Below, piece by piece: positions 12,697 to 24,015 of a DNA stretch of 64,000 nucleotides. This stretch comes from Dermatemys mawii (lineage: Eukaryota; Chordata; Testudines; Dermatemydidae): positions 11,053,343 through 11,117,342 of the forward strand of contig ML677358.1 in NCBI GenBank assembly GCA_007922305.1, written 5' to 3'. The notes under the pieces are model-generated. The model worked only from the letters and a program-made list of their open reading frames with translations, was not told where the DNA came from and searched no databases. The first letter of the stretch is position 1, and every line of letters starts with the position of its first letter. Both the position numbers and the translations under genes were made by a program.

Positions 12697-12883
12697 TTCT
12701 ATAGGGTGATATGGTTGATATCAAAGAGTTTTTCTTTTCCCATCTCTGTCAAAAGTGGACTTATGCAACCTATCAATTCTTTTATTTGTAAAATTGATTG
12801 ATGCTTGTATCTTCTTTAGGTACTTACATGGCCCCATCACCATTGCATCTGAGTGCCTCACAATCTTTTTTGTTGTATGCAGT

Positions 12884-13075
12884 GTGGTTGCAGCTTTGTT
12901 GGTAACAGGAGGTTAGAGAGACAAGGTGGGTTAGGTAATATCTGTTATTGGACCAACTTCTTCTGGTCAGAAAGCCAAGCTTTCAAGTTGACCTGTAGAA
13001 GAGGTCTGTGTAAATTTGAAAGCTTGTCAGAAGTTGGTCCAATAAAAAAAATATAACCTCACCCAGCTTGTATGT
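12884..13075. repeat. Inverted-repeat interspersed element
   Basis: The left arm 12921-12964 (ACAAGGTGGGTTAGGTAATA...) and the right arm 13028-13071 are reverse complements over about 44 bp with a few mismatches, sharing ATTGGACCAACTTCT / AGAAGTTGGTCCAAT. Between them a second pair, AAGCTTTCAA and TTGAAAGCTT, nests inside. I recognise this as a very common turtle repeat that ends GACAAGGTGGGT. A transcript across it would fold into a long hairpin. Confidence 0.7.
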
Positions 13076-15009
13076 CATTATCTTTAATGTATTTATTCCC
13101 AATCTCCATACACCATGTTTCTTTAAAGAGCTAGATTTCTCTCGCTTTATACCAAAAGCCAGATATTAACTCTGAATTTAATAAAGCAACTCACCTCCCA
13201 GTAAATTACTTATAAGTGAAAAAGAATCTGCAACAAAATGCAAGGGTTTTTTTTTCAATATGAGTTAATAGGTGAAACAGCTACATGAAGGGAAAGTGTT
13301 TCTGTTTAAGTCATAAAATATTACAAAAGCTATATACATCAAATTTCACAAGGGAATTGGGTTGTGTTAATAGATGGCTATTTTTGAAAGGCAAAGAAGG
13401 AAATTAAAATGGTCTCAAAATAGAACTTGAAAACCTTCCTATAATGTCAAAAAATAGACTAGTCCATTTGATACCTGAAATACCAATGAGCCCAGGTCCA
13501 TATGACTCACTTTGGCATGGAGTTTCACAGAATTGCCAAGTGGCACAGTTTTTGCCAAGAACAATGGAATTTCCAGGAGAGGTAATAGTTCCTTTTTAAA
13601 AACACTGATTAGCGAATTGGAAGTCTCACACAGCTTTTCTTGTTTCAAGTAATAAGGAATGACTGCACCCGAGTATTGCATTTTACTTGAAATATTTTGG
13701 ATGTAATGTTTGGATAACAGGAGCAAAAGAGTAATTCTGCAGTTCATCGTCCCGTGAGTCATGTGCAAGAAGAGGCAAATGAGTCAGAAACTACTGATAA
13801 ACCTAGAAAATTTGGCACAAGCAACTTATATGGTGTGTATTGCAGCTAACAGATGGCGGGGGTTGGTGGGGAATCTTTTCTTTCAAGTCCTTGGTAGGTT
13901 GGTTTTATTCTGCATCTTATTCTGGTGATTTTCCAGCTGTCTCCCAAAATGCCAAAGAAGCATATTTCTCATTTTACTTTGAATTATTTATCACACGTCC
14001 AACAAAACATCATATAGGAGATTTACAGATAATGGGCTCTGCGATGCTCTCTTGACCTTACTGGGAGTGGGAGAAAGCTGCATACTGTGAAAATAGCTCC
14101 ATGCTCCTGACCAGCTCTGCAACACCTGCTATGCAGAGGTGGGCAAACACCCAACAGGGAATCCCCAGCTGTCCCTTGAGGGTAGCTTTGAGTCCCTTTC
14201 CACTGCTGAATTCACAAAGATGACTTACCCTTGGCTGAGCATCTGGCCCTTAAAAATTGGTTGACTCTAGACTTTATGAAGTAGAAGGTCATGACTATTA
14301 GCTTCCGAGGTAACCCATAGTCCCAGAAGCTCAGAATGATGTTTGATATCAAGGGGGATTTGCATTAGACATCAGGAAGCTGGACTCTCTGCCCAAGAAC
14401 AGGAAAAACAGAGAAGGGAGAAAGAACATCAGTAAGTACTTCCATTTCCCAATATAGCACCTAAAAGACCTTGTAGAGGCACCACAGTCCTGACAATAAT
14501 CAATAATGCTCTGCAATCAATGTCAGTCAGGCACATCTAATCCTTTCATTCTAGTCACAGCTGAAGTTTCAAAGATCTGAAGCACATCAACCATGAAATG
14601 GACTGCATCCGAAAAGCGTACAATGGCATTTCATATACTGAATAAAACAAGGTTTGCAGTGTTAAGTTTGTCCAAACAAGCTGTAAAGGTAAATTAAGAC
14701 TAGAAATCATAAAAGGTATAATGCACTTGGCTGTCACTTTTCAGATATGCATATCTACTCAGAAACCAGTGAGCGTAACAAGCAACTATAGTATAAGGGT
14801 GCAGTGCTGTATCATTCCAAGGTTTCACATAAAATCAGAAGGGTTGGGTCAGTAAACGAATATAACAACAGCTTAGATAAGAAGCAGTGTCACATAAGCA
14901 TGATATTTTAGTGATGTCTCTCATAATTAGATTTAAAAAATAAATATTTATATACACCAGTCTGTAGTAAGTCAAGTGCATTTACTGTAGTCACCATTAA
15001 AAGATGTTC
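13076..15009. other. Anonymous noncoding DNA
   Basis: No gene recognised. A 109-codon minus-strand frame near 13439-13768 has no family resemblance. No repeat termini found. Confidence 0.5.
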
Positions 15010-15085
15010 ATTTTGGGTCAGATCAATCACTTGTTACAAGCAAAACTCTTAATGCCTTCAATGGGAGTTTTGAATGATCAAGGAT
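15010..15085. repeat. GAAGTCAATGG-type repeat copy
   Basis: The order GTCAGATCAATCAC, AACTCTTAATGCCTTCAATGG, GAGTTTTGAATGATCAAGG reproduces the usual AAAACTCCCATTGACTTCAATGGGAGTTTT theme in decayed form. The parent motif is self-complementary around CCATTGA/TCAATGG. Confidence 0.45.
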
Positions 15086-15640
15086 TTCAGAATTAGGACT
15101 CAAACATACAAGAGAAATTGCATGTTAGAATATGAAAGATTGATATCAAAGTACAAATACAATCATCATTAGAAAACAAGATATTTCACTTAGGATGAGA
15201 ATAGAAACAAATGGAAAAAAGTTTTAGATCTGGGTTGGGGATCTGAAATATTGTTACTGTATAAGGAGCACTGTCTGATAATAATTAGGCTAAATTTAGA
15301 TCTGTGTGTCATTTTTCCTAGGTTATACATGCATATGTGGCAAGGCATCTCCTTCATCTCACTGGGCACAGTGTTCCCTCCTCTGGTGATGGGGGCCGGG
15401 AATAAATCAATCCCTATCACAAAAATGAAATGCCTGCAAACTGCAGGGAAACTTTTGAAAAACACCCTAACAGAGGATCAAATTAAGTGTATACCCCAAA
15501 TTAAAAAAACATAGTAAGAGGACCAAGAAAGTTCCACCATGGTGAAACAAAGTAAAAGACGTGGTTAGAGGCAAAAAGCCATCCTTTAAAAATTGAAGGT
15601 TGATCTTAATGAGGAAAATAGAATGGAGCATAAACTCCAT
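15086..15640. other. Anonymous noncoding DNA
   Basis: AT-rich. Two overlapping antisense frames of about 90 codons near 15190-15514 have no recognisable content. Confidence 0.45.
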
Positions 15641-15935
15641 TTCCATTCCACTCTCCGTTCACACATCCAGACGGCATCCGCTGGCTCCCTGGACATTTTC
15701 AAGGAGCAGGGTCCTCCGTTCGGTGTCCCCTTCAGGTTCCCTATTTTTGACCCTTTGACCCTCACCTGTCATTGCTTTTCTTCTGTTGTCCCCCATATAT
15801 TTGAGGCCCAGGCTCAGTAACTCCTCCCCATAGGCTGAGGAAGGGCCTTTAACTGTGGACAGGCTAGTGCCCTCCCAGTTCCCAGAACCCAACAGAACCA
15901 CTCTCTTACAGCTGTCCAGCCTGACTTTGTCTTTT
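15641..15935. repeat. Pyrimidine-rich unclassified repeat-like block
   Basis: A C+T-rich island in AT-rich DNA, with phrases such as TTTGACCCTTTGACCCTCACC that look familiar from reptile dispersed repeats. I cannot fix its class or ends. Confidence 0.25.
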
Positions 15936-15969
15936 TTATTTTGAACAGTTGGTCAAATATCATCTGCAA

Positions 15970-15987
15970 AAGTTACACACACACACA
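15970..15987. repeat. Short (CA)n microsatellite
   Basis: Uninterrupted ACACACACACACAC run. Confidence 0.85.
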
Positions 15988-18900
15988 CGTTCTTACAAGC
16001 AGCAATTAGCTCTTTGAATTAGACAAAGCATAATCATTTTGATAAGGAGGTTAGCAAGACAAAATGCATAAAACGTATCTAATTATTTTAATTAAAGGTT
16101 TGGTTCATGTGCTGTTTTTATTCATGGCATGTACTTGTAATGGTTTCTGACTCCTGGATAAATAACATGTTATGCATCAGTCCCTAGAGTTTACTAGCTG
16201 GAAATCATTTTGCTGCCTTTCAAGACACAATAAGGACAGTGGATACTTCAGAGAGTGAAAGACATGATTAAGACTGGTGTAAAGAATAACATACAGTGAT
16301 TCTCTAGGGTACAGGATAAGCAGAAATAAATTCCCTGACGAGGAAACAAAAGGCTGGATTTCAAACAGAAGCAAGAAACACTAACAGAAGATATTCAGTT
16401 CTCCAACACACTTCTCTCCAACCCAAAGTCCCAATCCTGCAAATTCTGACAGTATGTCAGTAGTCAATATGTAGTCAGTCATAGACTAATAGTAGTCAGA
16501 AGTAAAACAATCAAAAACATCAATAGCAGGAAAGTGAAAAATCCAACCAGCTTTGGAAACATTAGAGCCATTCCAAACTGTATAGATGGGCCCAAAGGTG
16601 AAAACCTGGGACTCCTATTTTAACTCTGGGGAGTTTGTTCAACCTGCTATAGAGATAGTGACAAGGGTGAATTTTCAACCCAAACCATCCCCCCACCTCC
16701 ACACACACACACTCAATTTTTTTCAGAAATTGCCAGCAAACAAATGAAAAACAACAACAATTATTCACCCAGTTCCAATAGTGACTAGCCGTGAAGTCTG
16801 CTTCTGGATTTTAAACTTTCATAGATTTTTGAGAGATGCTCCCATTCAGCATTTGGGTTCAGGCTCACCTGTCAAACAGTGACTTAAACTTCTATATTGA
16901 TGAGGTCAAATCTTGCTGTCCCCAGTCCTGACTCATTCAAAGCTCACCTTGAGTCAACGGGAGGTTTCCATGTGTAAAGAAAAGCTTGCATCTCCTGTGA
17001 CTTTTTCTAGAAATCTGTATTTCTATATTCATTTAAGATTCTGCATCAATGGGATAGGCATGGATCTTTATCACCATATCATCTTAGTACTAAATCACCT
17101 TTTAATTCTCAGGCCAATGGATCTTCCAGTCCTACCCATCCCTTCAAAATTTGAAATGTGTGCACAAATACCCTTCCCCAGCCCAAACACAAAGGAATTA
17201 ATAGACAAGCACTGCAAAAGGTTTGAACTGTGCCCTCAGATCCACTTATCCATCTCCTATCAGAATCCAAGGGACACTTTGAATCCAAGTGCAGATTTCA
17301 GCCCCATCGTTTGGAATGGGTTTCTCATCACCATAAATGTTAAATTCAGGGCAAGCCTTCGACTGATGGTTGCACTCAAATTCAAACAATACACAAGTAA
17401 TTTAAAATATAGTCAGATTGAAGATAAAGTTGAGTTTTGATAACAAAAGACCTCGTTAGTATGGAAATCTGCACTATTAGAAAGAACATGATTGATGGAT
17501 CAGAAAATGGAATGGTCTGACTGGCTGATGAACAATTCCAATAGTAAACTGAATTTTTAATACACTGGTCACAGCTGACCACATCCTGTCTGATCACAAC
17601 CTGCCTGTAGAAGGGACCAGAAAAAAATTTGCTTTGTTTGAATTTTCTTTTTATTTTAAATTATTGATACAGTCTGTAATATTATAACTCATCCTATTTG
17701 AAACCAAGTCTCAAAAGAATTGTCCAATTCTATTTCACATTACTTCCAGGATCTTTACCTCTCTCCTTTTGATTTGTCCATTTTCTCTCCATTGTTTTTT
17801 CCCCGGTTAGTATTAAATCTAATTGAGTTGAGGCTTTTCTGGACTTGGGAAAAAAAATAGAGGAATAAACACATGACAAAAAAGATAGAATAATAAATGT
17901 AACTTGGGGATCCTTGATTATTATTTCAATAACCCTAGTTCAACAACCCTATTGACATATCCCCAAACTGCTGTTGCAGTGATTTTCTCTCTCTTCTTGG
18001 CAGATTGAGAAATATTTCTAGACTCATGACAAACTTTTTATTCACTCCAGGAGAAACTCCCCCCTACGCAGATGATCAGCACAAGGCCTATGAACCATTT
18101 AAGCCCTCAAAATAAGGCTTAAATAGAAATTAAACAATTCACAGGCCTCATACTGGCCCTCTGCACAGGGAGAATTTCACCCTCAGTTATTTATTGAAAA
18201 AAGCCTCTTACAGAAAAATTTCAAAATGTCAGTAGCTAAGATGCTATTACAAAAGCATGCAAATGTAAATGCATAAGTGTGGTATAGAAAACATAAATGT
18301 CTATATTTGAAAGTCTGAGCTCTCAGAAAGTTTGATTAGCTCATTGTAGAAGTTATTTGTCCTGGAAGAAGGAACATAAGTAACCATCACTGGGTTTTTA
18401 TTTTTTTTATTGAGTACTATACACCAGCCTTGCACATACCTGTCCAAAGCAAAGCCACCAAAGTCATCTCTGAACATGTTAATAAAAAAATATTCCACAC
18501 ACATCTTTCTCCTCCCATGAATGACATTTACAGAATCTAGTATTCAGTCCAACTCATTCTATTTTCCAATCCTTTAATAATATGTTCTGGACAATTTTTT
18601 AAAAGTGCTTCTGAAAAATGCTAAGCGCTGACCGTCAGGTCAGTAGTTCAATCAATTTCAGGTGGACTGCAGATGAGGATAGGTTACAGGACTGAGCTCT
18701 TAATTATTTGGATAGAGACAAAGCATTACATTGTATTGTCATTTCAAACAAAGTATTATAGAATCCCAGTATATTATAGCTCTGGATTTGCTGTTGTGTT
18801 ATAGAAGCTTTGGTTCAAAAGGAATTCACACAGCTCAATGATCAGACAAGGAGATCCAAAGCAATACAGGAAGGAGAGTGGGAGGTTGTGTGGAAAAAAA

Positions 18901-21580
18901 GCTCAATTAAAAAAATCAAGAAAAAATATTACTAACTCCTGATCACCTGCTATTTGTCTTCAAGATCTTTTTTCTTGTATGCATGAAGGATGCAAACAAA
19001 CATATCTTCCATTACCCATCATCAGAACTATGCTATTGGATATAGTAATTCCATCATCTGTCTAAAAAGACTGCTGGTTTGTACACAAACCAACCAACAA
19101 CCACCCAGAAGACTTAAGGCCCTGAGCTTGCACACATTTTTCTGTTGCTGCTAACTTCAAGCCTAGGAAGAAGAGTAGCACTGGCTGGACAGTCGGTCTC
19201 CATCAGCCCCACTGTGGGAAAAACAGAGACAAAGGTAACAATGGCTTAATGATGAACAAGAGTGACAGGTGAAGCACCAGTTTATTATACGAGAAAGCTT
19301 CATAGTTAAATGTCTCCCTAGCCTAAAAGCAGAGGCAAGCAGAGAGAGAGAGAGAAATATCTCCTTTGGCTGTGTCATATGGCCATATTCTTAACAGAAA
19401 GAGAGAGGAAGAAGTAAAAAACACTAGCAACAAAAAGAAACTTGACCAGGAGGAGTTTTTACTAATAGGCTAGATGTGGGAATCAGGAAATGTCACTTAG
19501 AAAAGGGTTATTTTAAGTATTTATGTGTAGTGTAGTAGCATATTCATTTACAATTATGTACAGCATAAATTAAAGATCCGCAATGCACTGTCTGGCCAGC
19601 TGCTTAACCAAATACTAGATATTTTATTGACCCTTGCACTGACTGTGTATGTTAGGGGCAGAACTGCAACTGCTTTTTATTAATAAATAAGCATTTCCTT
19701 TTGTCCACTACAAAGCTTCTGCAGTAGGCTTCCTTTGGAGTTTCTTTGCCTTATGACATAAACTGCTCTCGTAATTAGAGATGGGGTTCAAGAAAAATAT
19801 TGGATCCAACCAGTCAGATGCTTTGGAGAAGTCTGGAACTGACCCTAGAACTAGATCTGAAATATGTCATCTGGATCACTGCTAAAGTACGGCCAAGACA
19901 AATTGCCAGTCTCGAAATCTCAGAATTTTGTGGGTGTTCAGATCTAGATCTGAATCTGAACATGGTGGCTGAGGTCCATCTTGTCATGCAACTGATCTTC
20001 TCGCTTAAATATTGCAGGGGCTATTTAGTAAAGAGAATTCTCACTATAATTTAGTTATTTTATAAACTAAGGACACATTAAGAAAATGTTTGTTTATTTA
20101 TTGCCTACCACATATTACAAAATTCCATACATCTTTAGTCCAACTCTTCCCTCCACTCTTAAAAAGCCCTCCTACCTCCTACCAAGGTAATCTGAAGCAC
20201 ACACCCGCATCCCAAGGAATCCTGGGATTGCTTCTACAAAACATCTGTCTTTCTCTTTGAAGGTTAAGGAGTGTATAACCCTGCCTAACATCACCACTAA
20301 TGTAAGGGTGAAAGTAATATGCAAACAATTAAAAAAAAATCAGACATCCCTTTAAAGGTACAAACTTCCTCTCATCAATATACGAGTCACACTAACCAGT
20401 TTAGTGTCAGAATACACATCCCCAGACTTAGCCCAAATATACACAGATGCAACTCCTTGCCTGTGCACACAAATACCTGTTTGCACACGCATACATACCT
20501 AAATAATTATAACTTTGTCACCTGGTTTATGACTATTTTGCTGTTAAGTGCCTTTTTCTCAAAGCCAGTTGTGATTTCCTGTATAAGTCTATACCTATTA
20601 GGTATTTTGTATGGCTGTAAGATGTGAGTTAACTGGGAAGCTTTATAATTTGGAGTTATTGCTCACAATGACAGAAGCAACACATTTCTCTGTGAGTGGC
20701 CCAGTGACACTACTTCACTTGATGTGATTGAGAGGAGTCAACTCATTTTAAGGGAACCCTCCTGTTTTGACTTTAATGCTTCCCTGGGGAAGATGAATGG
20801 CCAATCTGCTAGCAGACTCCTGCCCCCGTCATGGATTAATAAACAAAGAATTAGCACACTGAATATATGATGTGAGGTAATCTTTCTTTTACTTGGTACA
20901 CTGTCTGGACTAAATAATCCATCAGCCTGGCCAAGACTGGTTTTCATAAAGAAGTCCTTGTTTTTAGCCCATAAGTCACCCAAATAAGTTTTCATCCTAA
21001 CTGAAATCTTTAAGTAAACTCACTGTTACGTATTAAGCCCTGGACATTTAGGAGGGAATTTTTTTGTATTCTATCTATCTACAGCTTTTTCTAAGATCAC
21101 CATCACTGTAGTATGTGTGCGGTAAATAGAAAGCTAGGAATCTCGTAATAATGAGGTCACCCTTTTGAAAATGTGACCCATTTTTTGTGGACATAATATG
21201 CACCCACAAAACTTGCAACTGAATTTTCACTTTCAATTCAATTGCAAGGGCGAATCTAAGTTCTTGCGTCTCTATCTAGTTTTGTCACAACTTGGCCAGC
21301 TAGAGGAACAAATGCACAGACTTGCCCCTGCAATTCATTTTCTTAATGTGCAAATGGCACCCACAAGAAGGGAGGAATGGCCTCAGCCCTTTGAAAATTT
21401 ACCCCATTAAGTCTACAGTGGAACATGTTCTCCCCCCTTTCCAATTTAAGCAGACAACTGTTGTTTAATGAGATTATATTTTCTTTTCCCTCCATATTAC
21501 AAAACACTGGGTTGAACTCCAGCCATAGTTAATTGTTAAAGCATATGCAAAACAATGGGTCTTAGAGAATGCTCTAAAAA
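15988..21580. other. Long anonymous noncoding stretch
   Basis: No gene, RNA or clear mobile element. The longest ATG frame is 16970-17440 (156 codons plus stop, plus strand). It has no signal peptide, repeat or domain I recognise and is near the length chance allows. A (GA)n run of seven units lies at about 19342-19355. Around 19782-19960, GGATCCAACC and AGATCTAGATCTGAATCTGAAC suggest a decayed reptile repeat also hinted at near 34815-34940 and 23130-23180, which I do not annotate separately. Confidence 0.45.
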
Positions 21581-21589
21581 TGACCATGC

Positions 21590-22780
21590 TTCAGCTGCTC
21601 CTGATCTTTGTTGGTAAGGAGTTCCAAAGCAGAGAGCCTTCCATTAACACTGGTGCTCCTGTCTCCTGAAAGCAACACCTTAAATTCCATCAGCTGCAGC
21701 ATCCAGGGTGAACCTCGCCTGTTAAATGGTTTGAAAAGAAGGACCAGGACCTTGCTGTGGATCTAAAGTCAATTGCAGAACCAGCTGGATACCTGCATGA
21801 TGTACTCTCAGTCTGTTTTGGTTAAAAGCTGGATTAATGCATTTTGTACCATCTGAGGCTTCTGCATGGCCTTCAGCATCAACATGGTGCTTGGGATTTG
21901 TCTATGCTGGGGGATGACAAAGGCATGGAAAACAGTGCCTCAGCATTCACTAAGACAAATGGTTTCCAATCTTTTGGCTACCTCATGGTTTAGGAAAATA
22001 TTTCTTCTATTTTCTCGGAACAATGAGTCCAACAGAACTCAGAGATGCTGCACTATCTTGATGATTGCAGATTCTCTTCATTAAGGATGAAGCCAACATC
22101 CCATTAATTTCCTTGAATGTTACCCCCTTCCTCTCAACATTATCTCCTCTGTCTTAGCCAAACTGAGCTAGACTCAGCTGCTTTTCTTGGGGGTTTTTTT
22201 TTTCTTATTTCTCTCAGGCACCAGGACATCTGGCTCATGGCATAGACACATCTGCTGAGGAAGAGACATATTGATGCAGCAGCATATTGGTGGCAATGGA
22301 GCCCCCAGAGGCCTCATATGTTGAAAAGAAGAAGAAAAAAGATTAAACCCGGTGGGACTCCATGCATGAGGGCCTTTGGGGAAGAAGAACAGCTGCCTAT
22401 CATGCCTCTCTGGGGTCACTCAAAAAGGAGTAAGTAAAGCAATAAGTACTCCTGGTACTGAAGATGTTATATAAGGGTCAGCAGCACCTCATGGTGCACT
22501 GGTTTGTGGACAGCGGATAGGTCCAGCATTGATTGCTGTCCTCTGTCCATGGCCATACGGAAATCATTCTGTTCCAATCACCAATTGTGAAAGGTCTATG
22601 ATGCTGACAGAGCTCAGATGTTCTTGATACAATCTTCTGGATGATTGTATCTAGGAACGGGAATTCAGCACAAGATGATGACTCCTGAAATGGTTGGCGT
22701 TAAGTGTTGGTTTCAAAGGAACGGCCAGATTCATTCAGAATGTGTTCGCTGAACAAGCACTAAGATGAATTTGGTCAACA
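21590..22780 (-). pseudogene. L2-like LINE reverse transcriptase fossil
   Basis: Read on the minus strand from high to low coordinates, fragments of a non-LTR reverse transcriptase appear in the right order across several frames. They are EFPFLDTIIQKIVS (the NLPFL-KI-EK-V block, about 22.67 kb), MDRGQQSMLDLSA followed by VHHEVLL (22476-22550, the LDLSAAFDTVDH block with its catalytic Asp region altered), GVPPGL (22341-22361, the GVPQGSVLSP block), LSLAKTEEIML (22135-22167, the KTE-ML block) and, near 21.6-21.9 kb, MVQNALIQLLT, KVLVLLFK and GDRS, which match the C-terminal LVQNAAARLL, KILLLVFK and GDRAFS blocks. The YADD core is not intact, and frameshifts and stops break it throughout. The motif set fits the L2 clade better than CR1. 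The element is dead and ancient. Confidence 0.85.
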
Positions 22781-23384
22781 GGGGGCCGACATGCTCTGTG
22801 CCTTTTTTCATTATCCAAGAGAGCCTGGCTAGGGGGCAATTCCCAATGAGTTGAAAACAATGGGTTTAGAGTCATGCAGAAGTATAACTCTCAGGGCTAT
22901 CTTTACTGGGTAGTCAGTAAAGGCTACTGCGAGATATTTAGTGGGGATTTTTTTTTTTAAAAAAAAGAGAGAGTTCATCATGTGAACTAAAACTCTAGGA
23001 GGAAAAAAGGCAAATGAACACAAAAGGTGAAAGTGGAGAAGCAGTAATAGAGAAACAACAGTCTATGTGGCTCCTCCTAAAATTTTGAGAAATAGTTTTA
23101 GTTTGAACTGTTGCCAGGACTAGACTGCAGGATTCCAGTTCAGATTTTGATCACTTCTAATGTTCAGAGGATATTTGGTACCGGGTTCTGCTTAAAATTT
23201 TTAATTTCCTTTGGTTAAAAGCCTCAACTAAAATTCCATGAAAAGTGTGAACCAATTTCTGCCAGTTAGTAAGCAGGAATCACTTCTCAGCATGATTCAT
23301 CTTCTCTCACACACAATATTTCTGGATCAATGGAAACAGCATACAATACAAAATCTCACATGGAGCCAAAACTTTAAAACCACT
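22781..23384. other. Anonymous noncoding DNA
   Basis: Contains a poly-T/poly-A junction at about 22949-22966 and otherwise AT-rich DNA. It may hold more of the 5' part of the neighbouring LINE fossil, but no further motif is readable. Confidence 0.4.
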
Positions 23385-23510
23385 GGCTGCCAGGAGGGGA
23401 TCGCTTGCTAAATTGTCCTATTAATTCCCTCTGAAGCATTTGGCACCAGCCACTGTCAGAAGACAGGATTGATAGACCATTGATCTGCCCCAGTGTGGCC
23501 GTTCTTATCC
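23385..23510 (+). repeat. CR1-type LINE 3' end fragment
   Basis: CCTCTGAAGCATTTGGCACC, CACTGTCAGAAGACAGGAT, then CCCAGTGTGGCCGTTCTTAT are hallmark phrases of a CR1 3' untranslated tail. The copy at 38877-39002 shares the same order. 5' truncation is normal for CR1. Confidence 0.75.
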
Positions 23511-23705
23511 CCAAGCATACTAAAAACAAAACAGTAGTGATGGCCAGTAATACACTTGTTTCATTTAGGCTACCAGATACAGAAAAAAAAATGTATTGCA
23601 GATAGGTGCACTTGAAAACAATTAAGATAGTGATGGGAAGTACATTTGTGGAATAGCAGGACATGTAAAGAAAGGGACTCTGATATAGAGTCAATCATGA
23701 AGTTA

Positions 23706-24015
23706 AGAATCAGAGAGGTAGCCATGTTAGTCTGGAATTGCAGAAGTGACAGAGTCCTGTGGCACCTTAAAGACTAACTAAAGTATTAGAGCATAAGCTT
23801 TTGTGGGCTAATACCCACTTCGCTGGATGCAAGCAGTGGAAGTATCCAGGGGCAGGGATAAATAAGAGGCAAGGGCCAGGTTGGAGATAACAAGGTTAGT
23901 CCAATCAGGCTGAACCAGCTTGTTATCTCTAATCAGGGAGGATGAGGTCCTCCTCTAGCAGCTGGTCTGGAGGTGTGAACACCGAGAGAAGAGAAGCTGC
24001 TTTTGTAGTTAGCTT
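23706..24015. repeat. Terminal region of a probable Penelope-like element
   Basis: The segment starts TCAGAGAGGTAGCCATGTTAG and runs through CCTGTGGCACCTTAAAGACT, AGCATAAGCTTTTGTGGGCT, CACTTCGCTGGATGCA and GGTGTGAACACCGAGAGAAG. I recognise this order as the terminus of one of the commonest turtle repeats, whose long copies encode a YIDD reverse transcriptase of Penelope type. No coding part is present here. The right boundary is approximate. Confidence 0.6.

Noticed and set aside
16970..17440. 156-codon ATG frame on the plus strand
   Set aside because: No domain, signal or repeat is recognised, there is no gene context, and the length is close to what chance gives in 64 kb on six frames.
21866..22084. 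72-codon plus-strand frame
   Set aside because: It is antisense to the L2-like reverse transcriptase fossil and is only its shadow.
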